Part shown: one piece after another, positions 55,764 through 64,000 of the stretch
Position numbering within the stretch: position 1 is the first letter of the stretch
How the letters are laid out: each line of letters starts with the position of its first letter
Source: Alopecurus myosuroides
Lineage: Eukaryota; Streptophyta; Magnoliopsida; Poales; Poaceae
Assembly (NCBI GenBank): GCA_028641055.1
Contig: CM054062.1
Span: 11,878,826 to 11,942,825 of the forward strand
Reading direction: 5' to 3'
Length of the DNA stretch: 64,000 nucleotides
The notes under the pieces: model-generated
What the model saw: only the letters and a program-made list of their open reading frames with translations
Database searches by the model: none
Told to the model about the DNA's origin: nothing
Position numbers and translations under genes: made by a program

Positions 55764-58711
55764 TCAAGCATCTGACTCCTCCTCGCTGCTTTCATCTTGA
55801 GGGATTGGAGGGATCTCTGCCTCTGGATAGTTGATGGAGAGATTTACCATGGAGGCAATCTGGGTGGCGTGGCCCTTGACTTCACCAAAGATGGTGTTTC
55901 GCTGCATATCCGTGTATCCTTGAGGGACACCGGACGCCACGCGCCAGGATTTAGCACTAGGGTAGTGCATGCGCATGAGGCCAAGAGCCATACGCGCACC
56001 ACCCCGTGCAGCGGAGCGAAGGAAAGATTCCTTAGACTCCACCACCTCCATGATGGCACCCGGAAGTTTTTCAACCTCCGAGCATTCCCCAGATTTTTCG
56101 GGAAGAAACTTGTCTATTAGCTGCGTTGCAGCAGCCTTCATCAAATTCCATGTCTCCCCGAAAGCTCGGATGCCTGCAGCCCGAGTGCCATCTGGGGTAT
56201 CTCCTGGTTTTTTCCAATAAAACACCCAAAAGGGTTAGACAGAAAACCAGAGAAAGTAAAACATGGAAAGATGGTACATAAGTTAGAAATTTACCGATAA
56301 GCTTGTCGATCTCGGAAACTTCCTCCAGGCGAAGGTTCAGAGCATCGGTCAAATCCCGGATGGTGGATTTGTCCTTCTCCGCCTGCTCGGAAGCCTTGGA
56401 ATTGGAAACTCCAAGGGCCAGGTTGCTGGCTTCCAAGTCTTGTTGAGCTTTCACAAGGTTCTTGTGAAGCTCAACATTCTCCTTGCGGAGAATTTCGGCA
56501 TTGCCAGAATCTTCTGCTGCTTGCTTAGCCTCAGCTAATGCAGCTGAAAAGCAAGGGAAAAATCCGAGTTAGCTAGCTTCTTGGAAAAAACTTAGGCAAA
56601 TGACTGAATCGGAAATTTCAGAAGGAAAATGTTTACCTTGTGTTTCCGACAATGCGAGCTTAGCTGATTCCAGCTCTGCTTCCCTTTCTTCAAGAATAGA
56701 GAGAAGACTTCTAACTTCTTTATTCTTGATGGTAAGCTTCCGGAAAACTTCCCTGTTGATGGCTTCCGAGGTTTGCTGAAACATGGCAAGGAGAAGAATG
56801 AGTACAAAAAGCATCAAAGCAAAAAGCACGCATTTTAATTAATGCTTGGGGGCTAGAGTTATATACCTGGCTCATGCGCTGCAAACCTGCCAAGTTTTCT
56901 TTGAACTCTTTCGCGTATTCCGCGAAGAGATTTCCGGCTGCGTCCAAGCCGTCATTGATAGCTTTGAAATCCTTGTCAAAGGTGGGAATTTCCTCGTCGA
57001 AAGTCCGAGTTAATTTTTCCACCTCTGGGGCCGCCCTTTCCCTCGTGTCCGGGTCGGACACAATGGGCTGGCTGGGCTCTGGGGGCTTGGTGGCGGGGGC
57101 TGCAGTAGGCTCTTTCGCCCTCGTGCTTGGCGTCTCCGGGGCGACGGCAGGAGAAGGTTGGCTGCCTCGGCTGGAAGAAACTTTGAGTTTCTTCAGCTTC
57201 TTCGGCTTCAGGTTGGAGGGGGGCAGGCTAAAAACCAAAACCCGGAAAAGGTTAAAACACCAAAGATGGACGAAAAAGATCCCATAAAAGAAAAACCCAG
57301 AAGAAAATAACCTGGAAGTGGCGACGGGGATTCCGTCAAGATCGATAATTTCATCCGAGGAAATTATCTTCTTGCGCTTGCGCCCACCTGTAGCGGCGGT
57401 GCGTAGCGCATCCAGCTCGGCCTCGGAGGCTAACTCCGAGTCTGGAAGATCCGCAAGCTGTCGGAAGAACCAATCAGAATCAAAAAGGTAGATTATCCGA
57501 GAATTGAGATTGTACCCAAATGACGGAAAACTTACCTTGGGAGCTGGGTTGTCGGCCGTGTACATTGGCCGACTAGCTTCATATTGGTCGCGAGATGCGA
57601 CCAACTGGTTGATGCGCCGTCGAAGCTCCTTTTGAGGCCAATCCTTGTCGGTTGTTCGCATAGGATCTTTGGCTCCCGTATACTCGCACAGAAGGCGACC
57701 TCCGTGGTTTGCTAATGGCTGGATCCGCCTATCCAGCCAGCAAAAGACCGTATCCATACCGGTCAAAGGAGGTTTGGAGGAGGTGAGCTTGGCGATGTGC
57801 CTCTTGATCCTTAACAGATCTGGCGGCAGAACTTGGACGGCTTCTGTTCCCCAGTTATCCTGGGGAACGGCGGCAGAGTTCACAAAAGGTGGAACCCCGA
57901 CGGCCTTTTTAGGAAAAGGCACGTCGGGATGATAGAAGAAAGAACCCGTCCAAAATTTGACGGATTCTGAGGGCTTAATCTTGGGGAACCAATCCTCTCG
58001 GAATCTCCGAAGAGTAAAGGATATGGTCCCGCAAGTTGGGAGTGCGCCCTCCGAAGAGTTCCGCTTAACCCCAAAGCAGTACATCCAGAAGTCTAGCCTA
58101 GGTTCTATCCCTAAGTAGCCTTCAAACAGGGCCTGAAAGCCGGCCATGTAAAGAATGGAATTGGGGGGAAGATTGTGCGGCTGGATGTCGTAATGGGAAA
58201 GAACTTGGAGGAAGAAAGAAGAAGGTGGAAGCCCCATACCTCGCAGGAGGTGGGAAGCGAGAAGTACCCGTTCGCCGTTCTGCGGCGTTGGCTCGGTCTC
58301 TTCCTCCGGAAGCCGCCATTTCTTCTTAAGTACCAGGCCCTCCTTCTCCAGGTTTGGAAGGAGAGCCGGAGGAATACTGCAGGCAATCCAGTTGCCTGCA
58401 GATTCAGCTTCCTCGTCCGCTCCGGCGGTGGCGGCGGCGGCGGCCTCCGCGGCGGCGGCCTCCGCGGCGGCGAGCTCGTCACCGAGGAGCTCGATCTTTT
58501 CTTCCACCGTTTCGGTTGCAAACGGTGGGGTTGTCGCGGCGCTTGATGATGCTATGTCCGCGGCGGCGGAAGTGTTTTCCCCGCCCGCCGCGGAAGCCGT
58601 GGTCTTCTCCGGCTCACCGCCGGTGGGCTTTTGCGCTCCCGATTGCGGATCTAGGTCGTTGACGAGCTCGTCGATGGCGGCGCGGGTCGGTGAAGGCGGC
58701 GAGGATGCCAT
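55764..58711 (-). CDS. Antisense Gypsy gene: 'putative gypsy type transposon' domain and coiled coil, 836 residues
   Basis: Six exons on minus: 58711-57536, 57457-57312, 57227-56867, 56775-56637, 56543-56295 and 56203-55764. Every intron is GT-AG, and the sum is 2511 nt with no stop. Introns 1 and 2 (78 and 84 nt) are multiples of three and themselves open. An upstream ATG at 58771 would add 20 residues; MASSPPSP at 58711 is preferred. An acidic/Ala-rich N-terminus leads to a domain at about residues 120-300 (LLASHLLRGMGLPPSSFF, HYDIQPHNLPPNSI, YLGIEPRLDFW), the pattern of the Pfam family named putative gypsy type transposon. Then come a basic KKLKKLK segment, Pro/Ser-rich linkers, and predicted coiled coil (EEREAELESAKLALSE; KENVELHKNLVKAQQDLE). 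The acidic tail ends EESDA. Function is unknown. Antisense genes of this sort are known in plant Gypsy groups. Confidence 0.85.
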
Positions 58712-58849
58712 CCTTTGGTGGCGCGTTCTGGTGTGTTCCGCGTGCTTGGAGACTAAGTGCGCCTGGGGCAAGAAACTTGCTCTCGAGCTCGCGTCAATGG
58801 CGTGGGCAGTGTGGGAGTGAGGAAAGTTTCGGAGGAGGACGATGATGGC

Positions 58850-58857
58850 TATTTATA
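58850..58857 (-). promoter_or_regulatory. Probable TATA box of the antisense gene
   Basis: On minus, GGCTATAAATAGCC contains TATAAATA 139 bp upstream of the preferred start codon, or 79 bp upstream of the alternative one. This spacing gives a plausible 5' UTR and supports independent antisense transcription. Confidence 0.6.
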
Positions 58858-59251
58858 GCCAGATATCCGTTTAGATACGTGCCAACGGCTCTTTTGACCG
58901 TTGGATGTTCGACGCGTGTCGCTCGCCGGAAAATCCGGGAAACGAAACGACAGGGGAATGATGGCTATCTCCTCGTTTCTCGTGAGAATCTGTCAGAGAT
59001 ACGTTGCAGGGTTTCCCGCGTGAAACCAAGCGGCGCTTGCGTCAGCATGATTGAGGCGCTGATGTCATAAGTTCCTTTTCCGCGAAGGATCGCGAGAAGA
59101 AAAGCCGGATTTTCGTAGTTCCGAGTTTTATGTTACCATCTCCTTCAAAAGGAAAGAAGAAAGAATCAAGACTGCTGAATCAGGTTTTCTCGGACAAAAT
59201 GTATTTGACGAAAGACGGAGAATCAGAGTTTTGATCCTTCCTGGGGGCTAC

Positions 59252-59810
59252 TGTCGGATATATACTGAATAGGGGTATAGAAGATGGTAGACAAAAGAGC
59301 CGGACTACCAGGGTGGCCTACATGGTAATGGGCTTAGGTCCATTGGGCGGCCCAGTAGTCCGACGCGCAGGAGCCGGATTCTAGAAGAACCCGGATCACG
59401 GCCCACGTGATCTGGCTTGGAGGAGAAGACGGATTCCTTACTTTCCAAGTTACAAGTTAAACGTAGTCTTCTAGGTTTCTTGTTCTGTAAGCCCTAATCC
59501 GGCTATTATATAAAGCCGGACGGGAGATAGATTAGATAGGTTCAAGTTTCACAAGCTAAAGCTCTACGCAACTCGCCGAGAAGTTCATCCTCGTCGAGTA
59601 GCTAGATCTATTCCCTCACACTGTAACCCTGTTATACGGGCTTTAGTCCCAATTAGTGAGAAGTGCAGGAGTAGGTACGCCGTACTGTCGCGACGTACCG
59701 AACCTGGGTAAAATCCCGTGTTCTGTGTTACTACGCTATCCCGTTACCCCACGTCTCTACCGTAGTCTCATGGCACCCCAGTCTATGAAAACTACTACGA
59801 TGTCTCGACA
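59252..59810 (+). repeat. Gypsy 3' LTR
   Basis: 559 bp, identical by eye to the 5' LTR. The purine-rich CCTGGGGGCTAC precedes it and TGATG follows. Confidence 0.94.
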
Positions 59811-60472
59811 TGATGGTTGACGTACATGAAGTTTTTCAAAATCTCTGCCCTTGTCGCAGACCGTCTGGCGAATGAACTCGCAGATATAGTATCCACATAA
59901 GTGGTTCCCGTCTCCCTGGTCCAAGCACTTTACAAGAACATGGTTTCAATAAAAATAATAATCAGGCATTATAATTGTATCGAAACTAGAATCAAGTAGA
60001 TGCACGGATCTAGCTAGTAGTACTTACTGAAATATGTTGAAATGTAAGATTCTCCTTCCATTCACCAGGAGCCTTTCTTGTGAACCGTTTTCAAGCGCTG
60101 TCCGGCAAAGAAAATGAACAAAGGGAGTTATCAGAAAATGAACGAAAGTTGTCGATATAGTGTCATAAAGATTGAAATTACCGTTGGATCATTTGCTGCA
60201 TGTCGTCCCACAGCTCAAGGGGTTTATGTTTCGAGTCCATTACCGATACTTTTCCTTTGTCAGTTTCAAATATGAGCAGAATATAGTGGAAGCTGCGCAA
60301 ACATAACTCATCAGTTATACACTTATCATGAAGTAAGGAAAACAGAATGATTACAAGACAGTAACACTCACTCGAAGTTGTAAGGAAAAAGTATTTCCCT
60401 CTTGGTTTCGTGAAACCTTAACGCCATCACAATATTATCTTCTGTCTCCTTGGACTCAACCAGTGGCCGGCG

Positions 60473-61294
60473 AGATCCAAATTATCGGATTTTGTTTTTG
60501 TATCGTATCGTTGTTGGCGACGACGTTCAAATTATTCGCTAATTCTGTGCAGACATGTCAACTTGGCGATTTTGGCCCCTCATCGGAAATATGTTTAACG
60601 TTTTACATTTCCGAACGGAGGGAGTAGTATACAGACAATAGTTAAATCAAAGAAACTAAGTTTTAGTTTTATAGCTAAAGTAACAGCGTCACACAATAAT
60701 TGCAACATGCCGAATCAACCAGGACACGATTGGGGTATTACTCTTAGCAGTTGAATACCCGTGCATTGCTACGGGACATTAAATTTAATTCTCACCATTC
60801 TGATGTGATTTCTATAGGTTAACCTTTTTTAGGGGTTGAAGAATTAGACTATTAAAATTATCTTTTTAGGTGACGAAGCGATCTTGACACCGCCCATGAA
60901 CAATCCGCTCATTCCGATTGGGCAGCTTCGTTGGCATGTGGTGGTTCTTTGGAATGGTGCAACCGACCGACAATTGAGTTGTGAGGCAACCAGCCGTGTA
61001 TGCAATTATACATGGGGAATGGCAACAAGATGCACAACCGATACGTCACAATGTATCTCAAGACAAAATGTTTCACGGCCGGAGACCATCTGTCCAGAGC
61101 AGGTGTACATGTATGACAAGGTGTTCAAATTCTCCTTCTTATAGTGTGGTGTTAGAGCTCAGTCACCTAGCTTTCCCTTGGTTTATGTGGCCGACATGAG
61201 GTTCAATGTCGAGGACGACAATTCTACCAGCATCTAGACACGTTCCTTCCTCCATGAAGCGGGTGCGGGCCTAGTTGAATGCCCGTTGTAGAGG
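60473..61294. other. Intergenic stretch
   Basis: A lone GGAACGGAGGGAGTA-like Stowaway end occurs near 60613-60628 without a left partner. GAATACCCGTGCATTGCTACGGGA at about 60750 is a motif often met at ends of grass repeats. A frame of 86 codons at 60884-61144 has no recognised domain and is not called. Confidence 0.4.
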
Positions 61295-61669
61295 CCTCAC
61301 TGGTAGAAAAAAGGTCTTCCATACGCCCCCATCAGTCCCCAAACGTCGCGCACCGTGACTAATGAGTCTTTAGTCCTGGGTAGGGAGGAGACCCGCGACA
61401 GAAGGTCATGCGTCGCGGGTTGGGAAGCGCGTTGAGGCGCGTGGAGGGCATTAATTCCGGTTGGCCTGGCCGCCCGGGACTAATGAGTCTTTAGTCCCGG
61501 TTGGCCTGGCCACCCGGGACTAAAGATACAAACTGCTCGCCTCCCGCGCGGCGGTTTTTATTCCGCGAGCGAGGCAGAAGGGCGCCATTGCTACAGTGCG
61601 CGTCCGAGTCTCTGTTTCTTCCTCTCTTCTCTTCTCTTTCCTCTCTTCGATCTTCCTCCACCAAGCACC

Positions 61670-62377
61670 ATGGCTGAAGTTTGGCAGAGAATCCGTGGTC
61701 CCACACCATGCGGCAAGCGTCTCGACGTGTGCTACACCAACATTTCCGAGAGGCTCCCCGGTGCTCTTGGGCATTTGACCAATCTCTATTTCTCCTCTCC
61801 CGATGAACACCGGTTCTTCGGGCTTGATCTGGAGTATACGGCGGATCAACGGGATGTTGCCGTCATCCAGATTGCGTTCAAGGAGGCCGTTTTGGTCTTC
61901 CAATGGTCAAGGTAACGCACACGTACAATCTTGCATTTTCGATTTGTTTGTTGCATCTGAAGAATACATGTGTTGCAACATATCTAACACGTATCAAATT
62001 TTTGTTGTTGCAGTAGTTCAAAGCATTCTCCGGCACTTGTTGATTTTCTTGTCAACAAGGGGTATGACTTTTGCAGCTTTGACAAAACTCAAGACCGTGA
62101 GAAATTGATGCGCTTGGGTATTGTGATACCTGAAGATCACTACATTGATCTTCAGGATCTTATCCATTTCGATGAGTTGCCCGGGCCCAAGACCGGGATG
62201 GATAAGATGGCAACTGCCTTCATCCACGAGGGCTACGAAAACATGAAGTCTGGTTTCCCCTCGAGGAATCACTGGTATTGGGAGAAGACCCCACTGGACT
62301 GGACGGACGTCAAGTATGCAGCCATAGATGCATACGTCTCCTACGAGTTGTTCCGCATCTACTCGACGGAGCCATAG
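61670..62377 (+). CDS. DEDDy 3'-5' exonuclease-like protein (Werner-exonuclease-like), two exons
   Basis: Exon 1 61670-61911 and exon 2 62014-62377 are separated by a 102-bp intron (AAG|GTAACG ... TTGCAG). The product has 201 residues. The start ACCATGGCT is in good context after a pyrimidine-rich leader. Exo I is FFGLDLEY with the D-x-E pair. Exo II contains FCSFDKTQDREKL. Exo III is YAAIDAYVSYELF with Tyr and Asp spaced as in DEDDy enzymes. The length fits small plant proteins with one 3'-5' exonuclease domain that would degrade DNA or RNA ends. It sits alone within the CACTA between subterminal repeats, so it was probably captured from a host gene. The frame and splice sites are intact, but activity and expression are unknown. 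Confidence 0.85.
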
Positions 62378-62840
62378 ATGTATGCGCTCGATATATGCAT
62401 GTAATGGATATCTTAGTATTGTGAGACTTATGTTTGTGTTATGTGTGATCGTAAGACTCTATGTTATGAATGTGATATGATTGTGTTCTATTCATGATTG
62501 TGATGTCTCTACTCGTATTTTACTTGTGATTTAATTATCACTTGTCTTTTGTTATTCATAAAACTATTTTTGTTTCCTAGTTTTAAATGACTTGGAAAAA
62601 TTTGCAAAGTGTTGCAAAGTGTAATGGATATTATTTCTATATTAATTCCTAGCTATACTATTTCTATATTATGTCAAACACACGTTTCAAAACAAGCAAA
62701 AACAAAAACACATCAAGAAAACAAACAAAAACACATCAAGAAAACAAAACAGAAAAACTACAGTTTCTATATATCTGTTCACCAAAAATTAATCTAAGCC
62801 AGGAAAACATATATCTAGTTAATACCAAACTCATCCAGTA

Positions 62841-63018
62841 TTAAAATGAATTAGTATTATTTTTCTTAATTTTTTGATATATTATTTGTATTTTTAAGAT
62901 TTTAAAATGAACTAGTATTATTTTTCTTAATTTTTTGATATATTATTTGTATTTTTAAGATTTTAAAATGAATTAGTATTATTGTTCTTAATTATTTGAT
63001 ATATTATTTGTATTTTTA
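62841..63018. repeat. Three tandem copies of a 61-bp AT-rich unit
   Basis: TTAAAATGAA(T/C)TAGTATTAT followed by TTCTTAATT, TTTGATATATTATTTG and TATTTTTA starts at 62841, 62902 and 62963. The first two copies are almost the same and the third is slightly diverged. It lies in the right half of CACTA-3. Confidence 0.9.
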
Positions 63019-63198
63019 GAAATAATACAAATTAAAAAGTTAATGTTTATTTATTTATTCAAAATTATTAATTACATTATTACTTTTGTTTCTTAAAAGA
63101 TTTATTTGAAATTCAAACAATAAAGAAATGTGGCATCGACCAACATGTTAATAAGATTGATATGATACTACTATCACATACATGCGTGCGAAACACTT

Positions 63199-63280
63199 GG
63201 ATGCGGGACGGGATGGAACTCGGAAGTTAAGCGTGCTAGTGCTAGAGTAGTGGGAGGATGGGTGACCGGGCGGGAAGTTT
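63199..63280 (+). pseudogene. 5S rRNA-derived fragment inside CACTA-3
   Basis: GGATGCG at 63199 resembles the 5S start. From 63211 the sequence follows the plant 5S rRNA: GGAACTCGGAAGTTAAGCGTGCT, then AGAGTAGTG, GGATGGGTGACC and GGGAAGT, each with small changes, and about 25 bases missing near the 5' end. Box A-like AGTTAAGCGTGC (63225-63236) and box C-like GGATGGGTGACC (63256-63267) of the internal Pol III promoter are retained. The comparison is with the remembered 5S sequence. It is not a functional 5S gene because of the deletion. Confidence 0.8.
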
Positions 63281-63661
63281 GACCACGAGTAAGTAATTTG
63301 ACTAGAGATAATTGTAGTTAGACACTAAGCAAATAATACAAATTCTGAAAAAAAAGGAAGTGAAAAAAAGGGAGAGAAAAAAAGGGAGAGAAAAATTGGT
63401 GTGAAAAATAATTAGAGACCAAAATGAATTAAGGAAATAAACGAAATAAAGTTTAGTCCCGGTTCATGTGGGCAACCGGGACTAAAGGTCCTCCCACCCC
63501 CGGCTCCGCCACCCGCCCACGTGGCCGGGCCTTTAGCCGCGGTTCGTAAGCGGCGCGACTATAGGGGGGGTCTTTAGTCGCGCCAAACTAGTCCCGGTTG
63601 CGCGGCCAGGACTACTGGCCCTGGCGAACCGGGACTATACGCCTATTTTCTACCAGTGCCT

Positions 63662-64000
63662 CTAGTATATACTGAAAATACAAACACAAAAAAGGAGAAA
63701 ATGACATAAAACCAACACATTTGTGTTCAATATGTCAGCTAACCAACATTTTTGAGTAAAATGACAAGGAACACCGCATTTTGGGGCAGGGTTGTGACAC
63801 ATAACACTGATTCACTGGTTTAACCGTGCTAACATGTTTTCTGATCGACCGGGCCCACTTGTTAGGTCTACCTGGACAATTAGACGGAATAAAGTAGTCA
63901 AAGGGGCCACTTGTGAACGTGCGAGGCGAGCCATCCATTTTTTCTCCTACTCCCACGATCCAATTTCTCTCTCCACCGACCTGGGAGTCAACGAGGAGCC
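63662..64000. other. Right flank, nothing recognised
   Basis: A 339-bp stretch to the window end without a supportable gene or element terminus. Confidence 0.4.

Larger units (their letters stand above)
49940..59810 (+). mobile_element. Ty3/Gypsy LTR retrotransposon with antisense gene, lacking integrase
   Basis: LTRs of 559 bp (49940-50498 and 59252-59810) appear identical by eye. A primer site TTGGCGCCCACCGTGGGGC follows the 5' LTR, and TCCTGGGGGCTAC precedes the 3' LTR. The sense strand encodes gag, protease and reverse transcriptase. Sequence after the RT (55144 on) shows no RNase H, integrase zinc finger or integrase core. The 3' half instead holds a large antisense gene. The element is 9871 bp and must be recent, judging from LTR identity. 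It is probably non-autonomous for integration. Confidence 0.94.
49782..60459 (-). pseudogene. Ulp1/C48 peptidase-like transposon gene, broken
   Basis: Exon-like pieces in minus order: about 60459-60372 (REILFPYNF), 60292-60182 (FHYILLIFETDKGKV, VMDSK), 60097-60028 (KRFTRKAPGEWK), 59927-59811 (CLDQGDGNHLCGYYICEFIR) and 49872-49782 (FYQGITYEQFKRKF then stop). Donor and acceptor dinucleotides are at the edges. The His in FHYIL, the Asp in MDSK and the Cys in LCGYY are placed as in the catalytic core of C48/Ulp1 proteases that occur in plant CACTA and MULE elements. A TGA lies just before KRFTRK, where Trp is usual, and the Gypsy separates the last exon. No N-terminal region was found. Confidence 0.7.
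48956..60472 (-). mobile_element. Decayed CACTA-like element with Ulp1-type gene, split by Gypsy
   Basis: CACCGGTAGAA at 48956 resembles the CACTGGTAGAA terminus of the intact CACTA further right. It is followed by ATTCGTCCCGGTT / AACCGGGATGAAT type inverted units at about 48977-49165, as in CACTA subterminal regions. Inside are exons of a Ulp1-protease-like gene on the minus strand, at 49782-49872 and 59811-60459, separated by the Gypsy insertion. No right terminus was found, so the right boundary given is only the end of recognisable exons. Confidence 0.5.
61298..63658. mobile_element. Compact CACTA transposon carrying an exonuclease gene (CACTA-3)
   Basis: CACTGGTAGAAAA at the left and TTTTCTACCAGTG at the right are perfect 13-bp inverted termini. 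They are flanked by CCT at 61295-61297 and 63659-63661. Subterminal units TTTAGTCCCGGTT and its inverse AACCGGGACTAAA occur near both ends. The element is 2361 bp, encodes no transposase, and contains a two-exon exonuclease-like gene, a 61-bp triplicate and a 5S rRNA-derived segment. Confidence 0.93.

Noticed and set aside
60598..60630. Stowaway-like right end CGGAGGGAGTAGTA
   Set aside because: No inverted left partner with TA was found, so no element is called; it is possibly a truncated copy.
60884..61144. 86-codon plus-strand frame
   Set aside because: No homology or domain recognised, and no splice or promoter context.
1..64000. CRISPR arrays, operons or bacterial features
   Set aside because: The window is plant nuclear DNA with spliced genes and retrotransposons. 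No spaced short-repeat array exists.

Overview
The window is nuclear DNA of a grass, most likely Pooideae (wheat, barley, ryegrass, oat or Brachypodium relatives). The signs are an MLO gene with plant GT-AG introns, many Stowaway MITEs with CTCCCTCC termini and TA target duplications, CACTA elements, an L1-type LINE with a C-terminal RNase H, and a Copia element whose LTR resembles the Triticeae Angela/BARE group. No prokaryotic feature was seen.

Layout. Positions 1-7.5 kb are intergenic: palindromic GC-rich repeats (241-665), a 162-bp tandem duplication, one Stowaway MITE and GC-rich DNA without a supportable gene. A 5.5-kb LINE lies on the minus strand at 7538-13039, with a 16-bp target duplication. 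The only host gene read with confidence is an MLO-family membrane protein at 13592-24529 on the plus strand. It has 14 exons and 511 codons plus stop, and every junction is in frame. Its intron 2 holds a MITE. Its 6.3-kb intron 5 holds a MITE within a MITE, a complete Copia element with LTRs identical by eye (16432-21223), and another MITE.

From 24.9 to 45.6 kb there is a stack of nested transposons. A possible outer TIR element (24947-45549) contains a PIF/Harbinger element (25831-40181, TSD TAA). The Harbinger ORF1 is split by a CACTA element (26389-38296, TSD TCA), and the CACTA is itself split by an Angela-like LTR retrotransposon in minus orientation (26627-35078, TSD CGGTC). Beside the Harbinger sits a second Copia element (40322-45513, TSD ACAAA) with a nearly complete gag-pol.

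From 45.6 to 64 kb there are intergenic MITEs and a decayed CACTA carrying a Ulp1-type protease gene. That gene is interrupted by a Ty3/Gypsy element (49940-59810, TSD TGATG). The Gypsy lacks a recognisable RNase H and integrase, but carries an uninterrupted six-exon antisense gene for an 836-residue protein, with its own TATA box. A compact CACTA (61298-63658, TSD CCT) follows. It carries an intact two-exon DEDDy 3'-5' exonuclease gene and a 5S rRNA-derived segment.

The general picture is one host gene surrounded and invaded by recently active transposons. Several are defective in essential functions although their LTRs are identical or nearly so by eye, which suggests mobilisation by proteins supplied in trans. 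No plainly new host system was found. The most unusual objects are the antisense gene in the integrase-less Gypsy, the exonuclease and 5S sequence in the small CACTA, and the gag-less Copia with a changed integrase catalytic residue inside the MLO intron.
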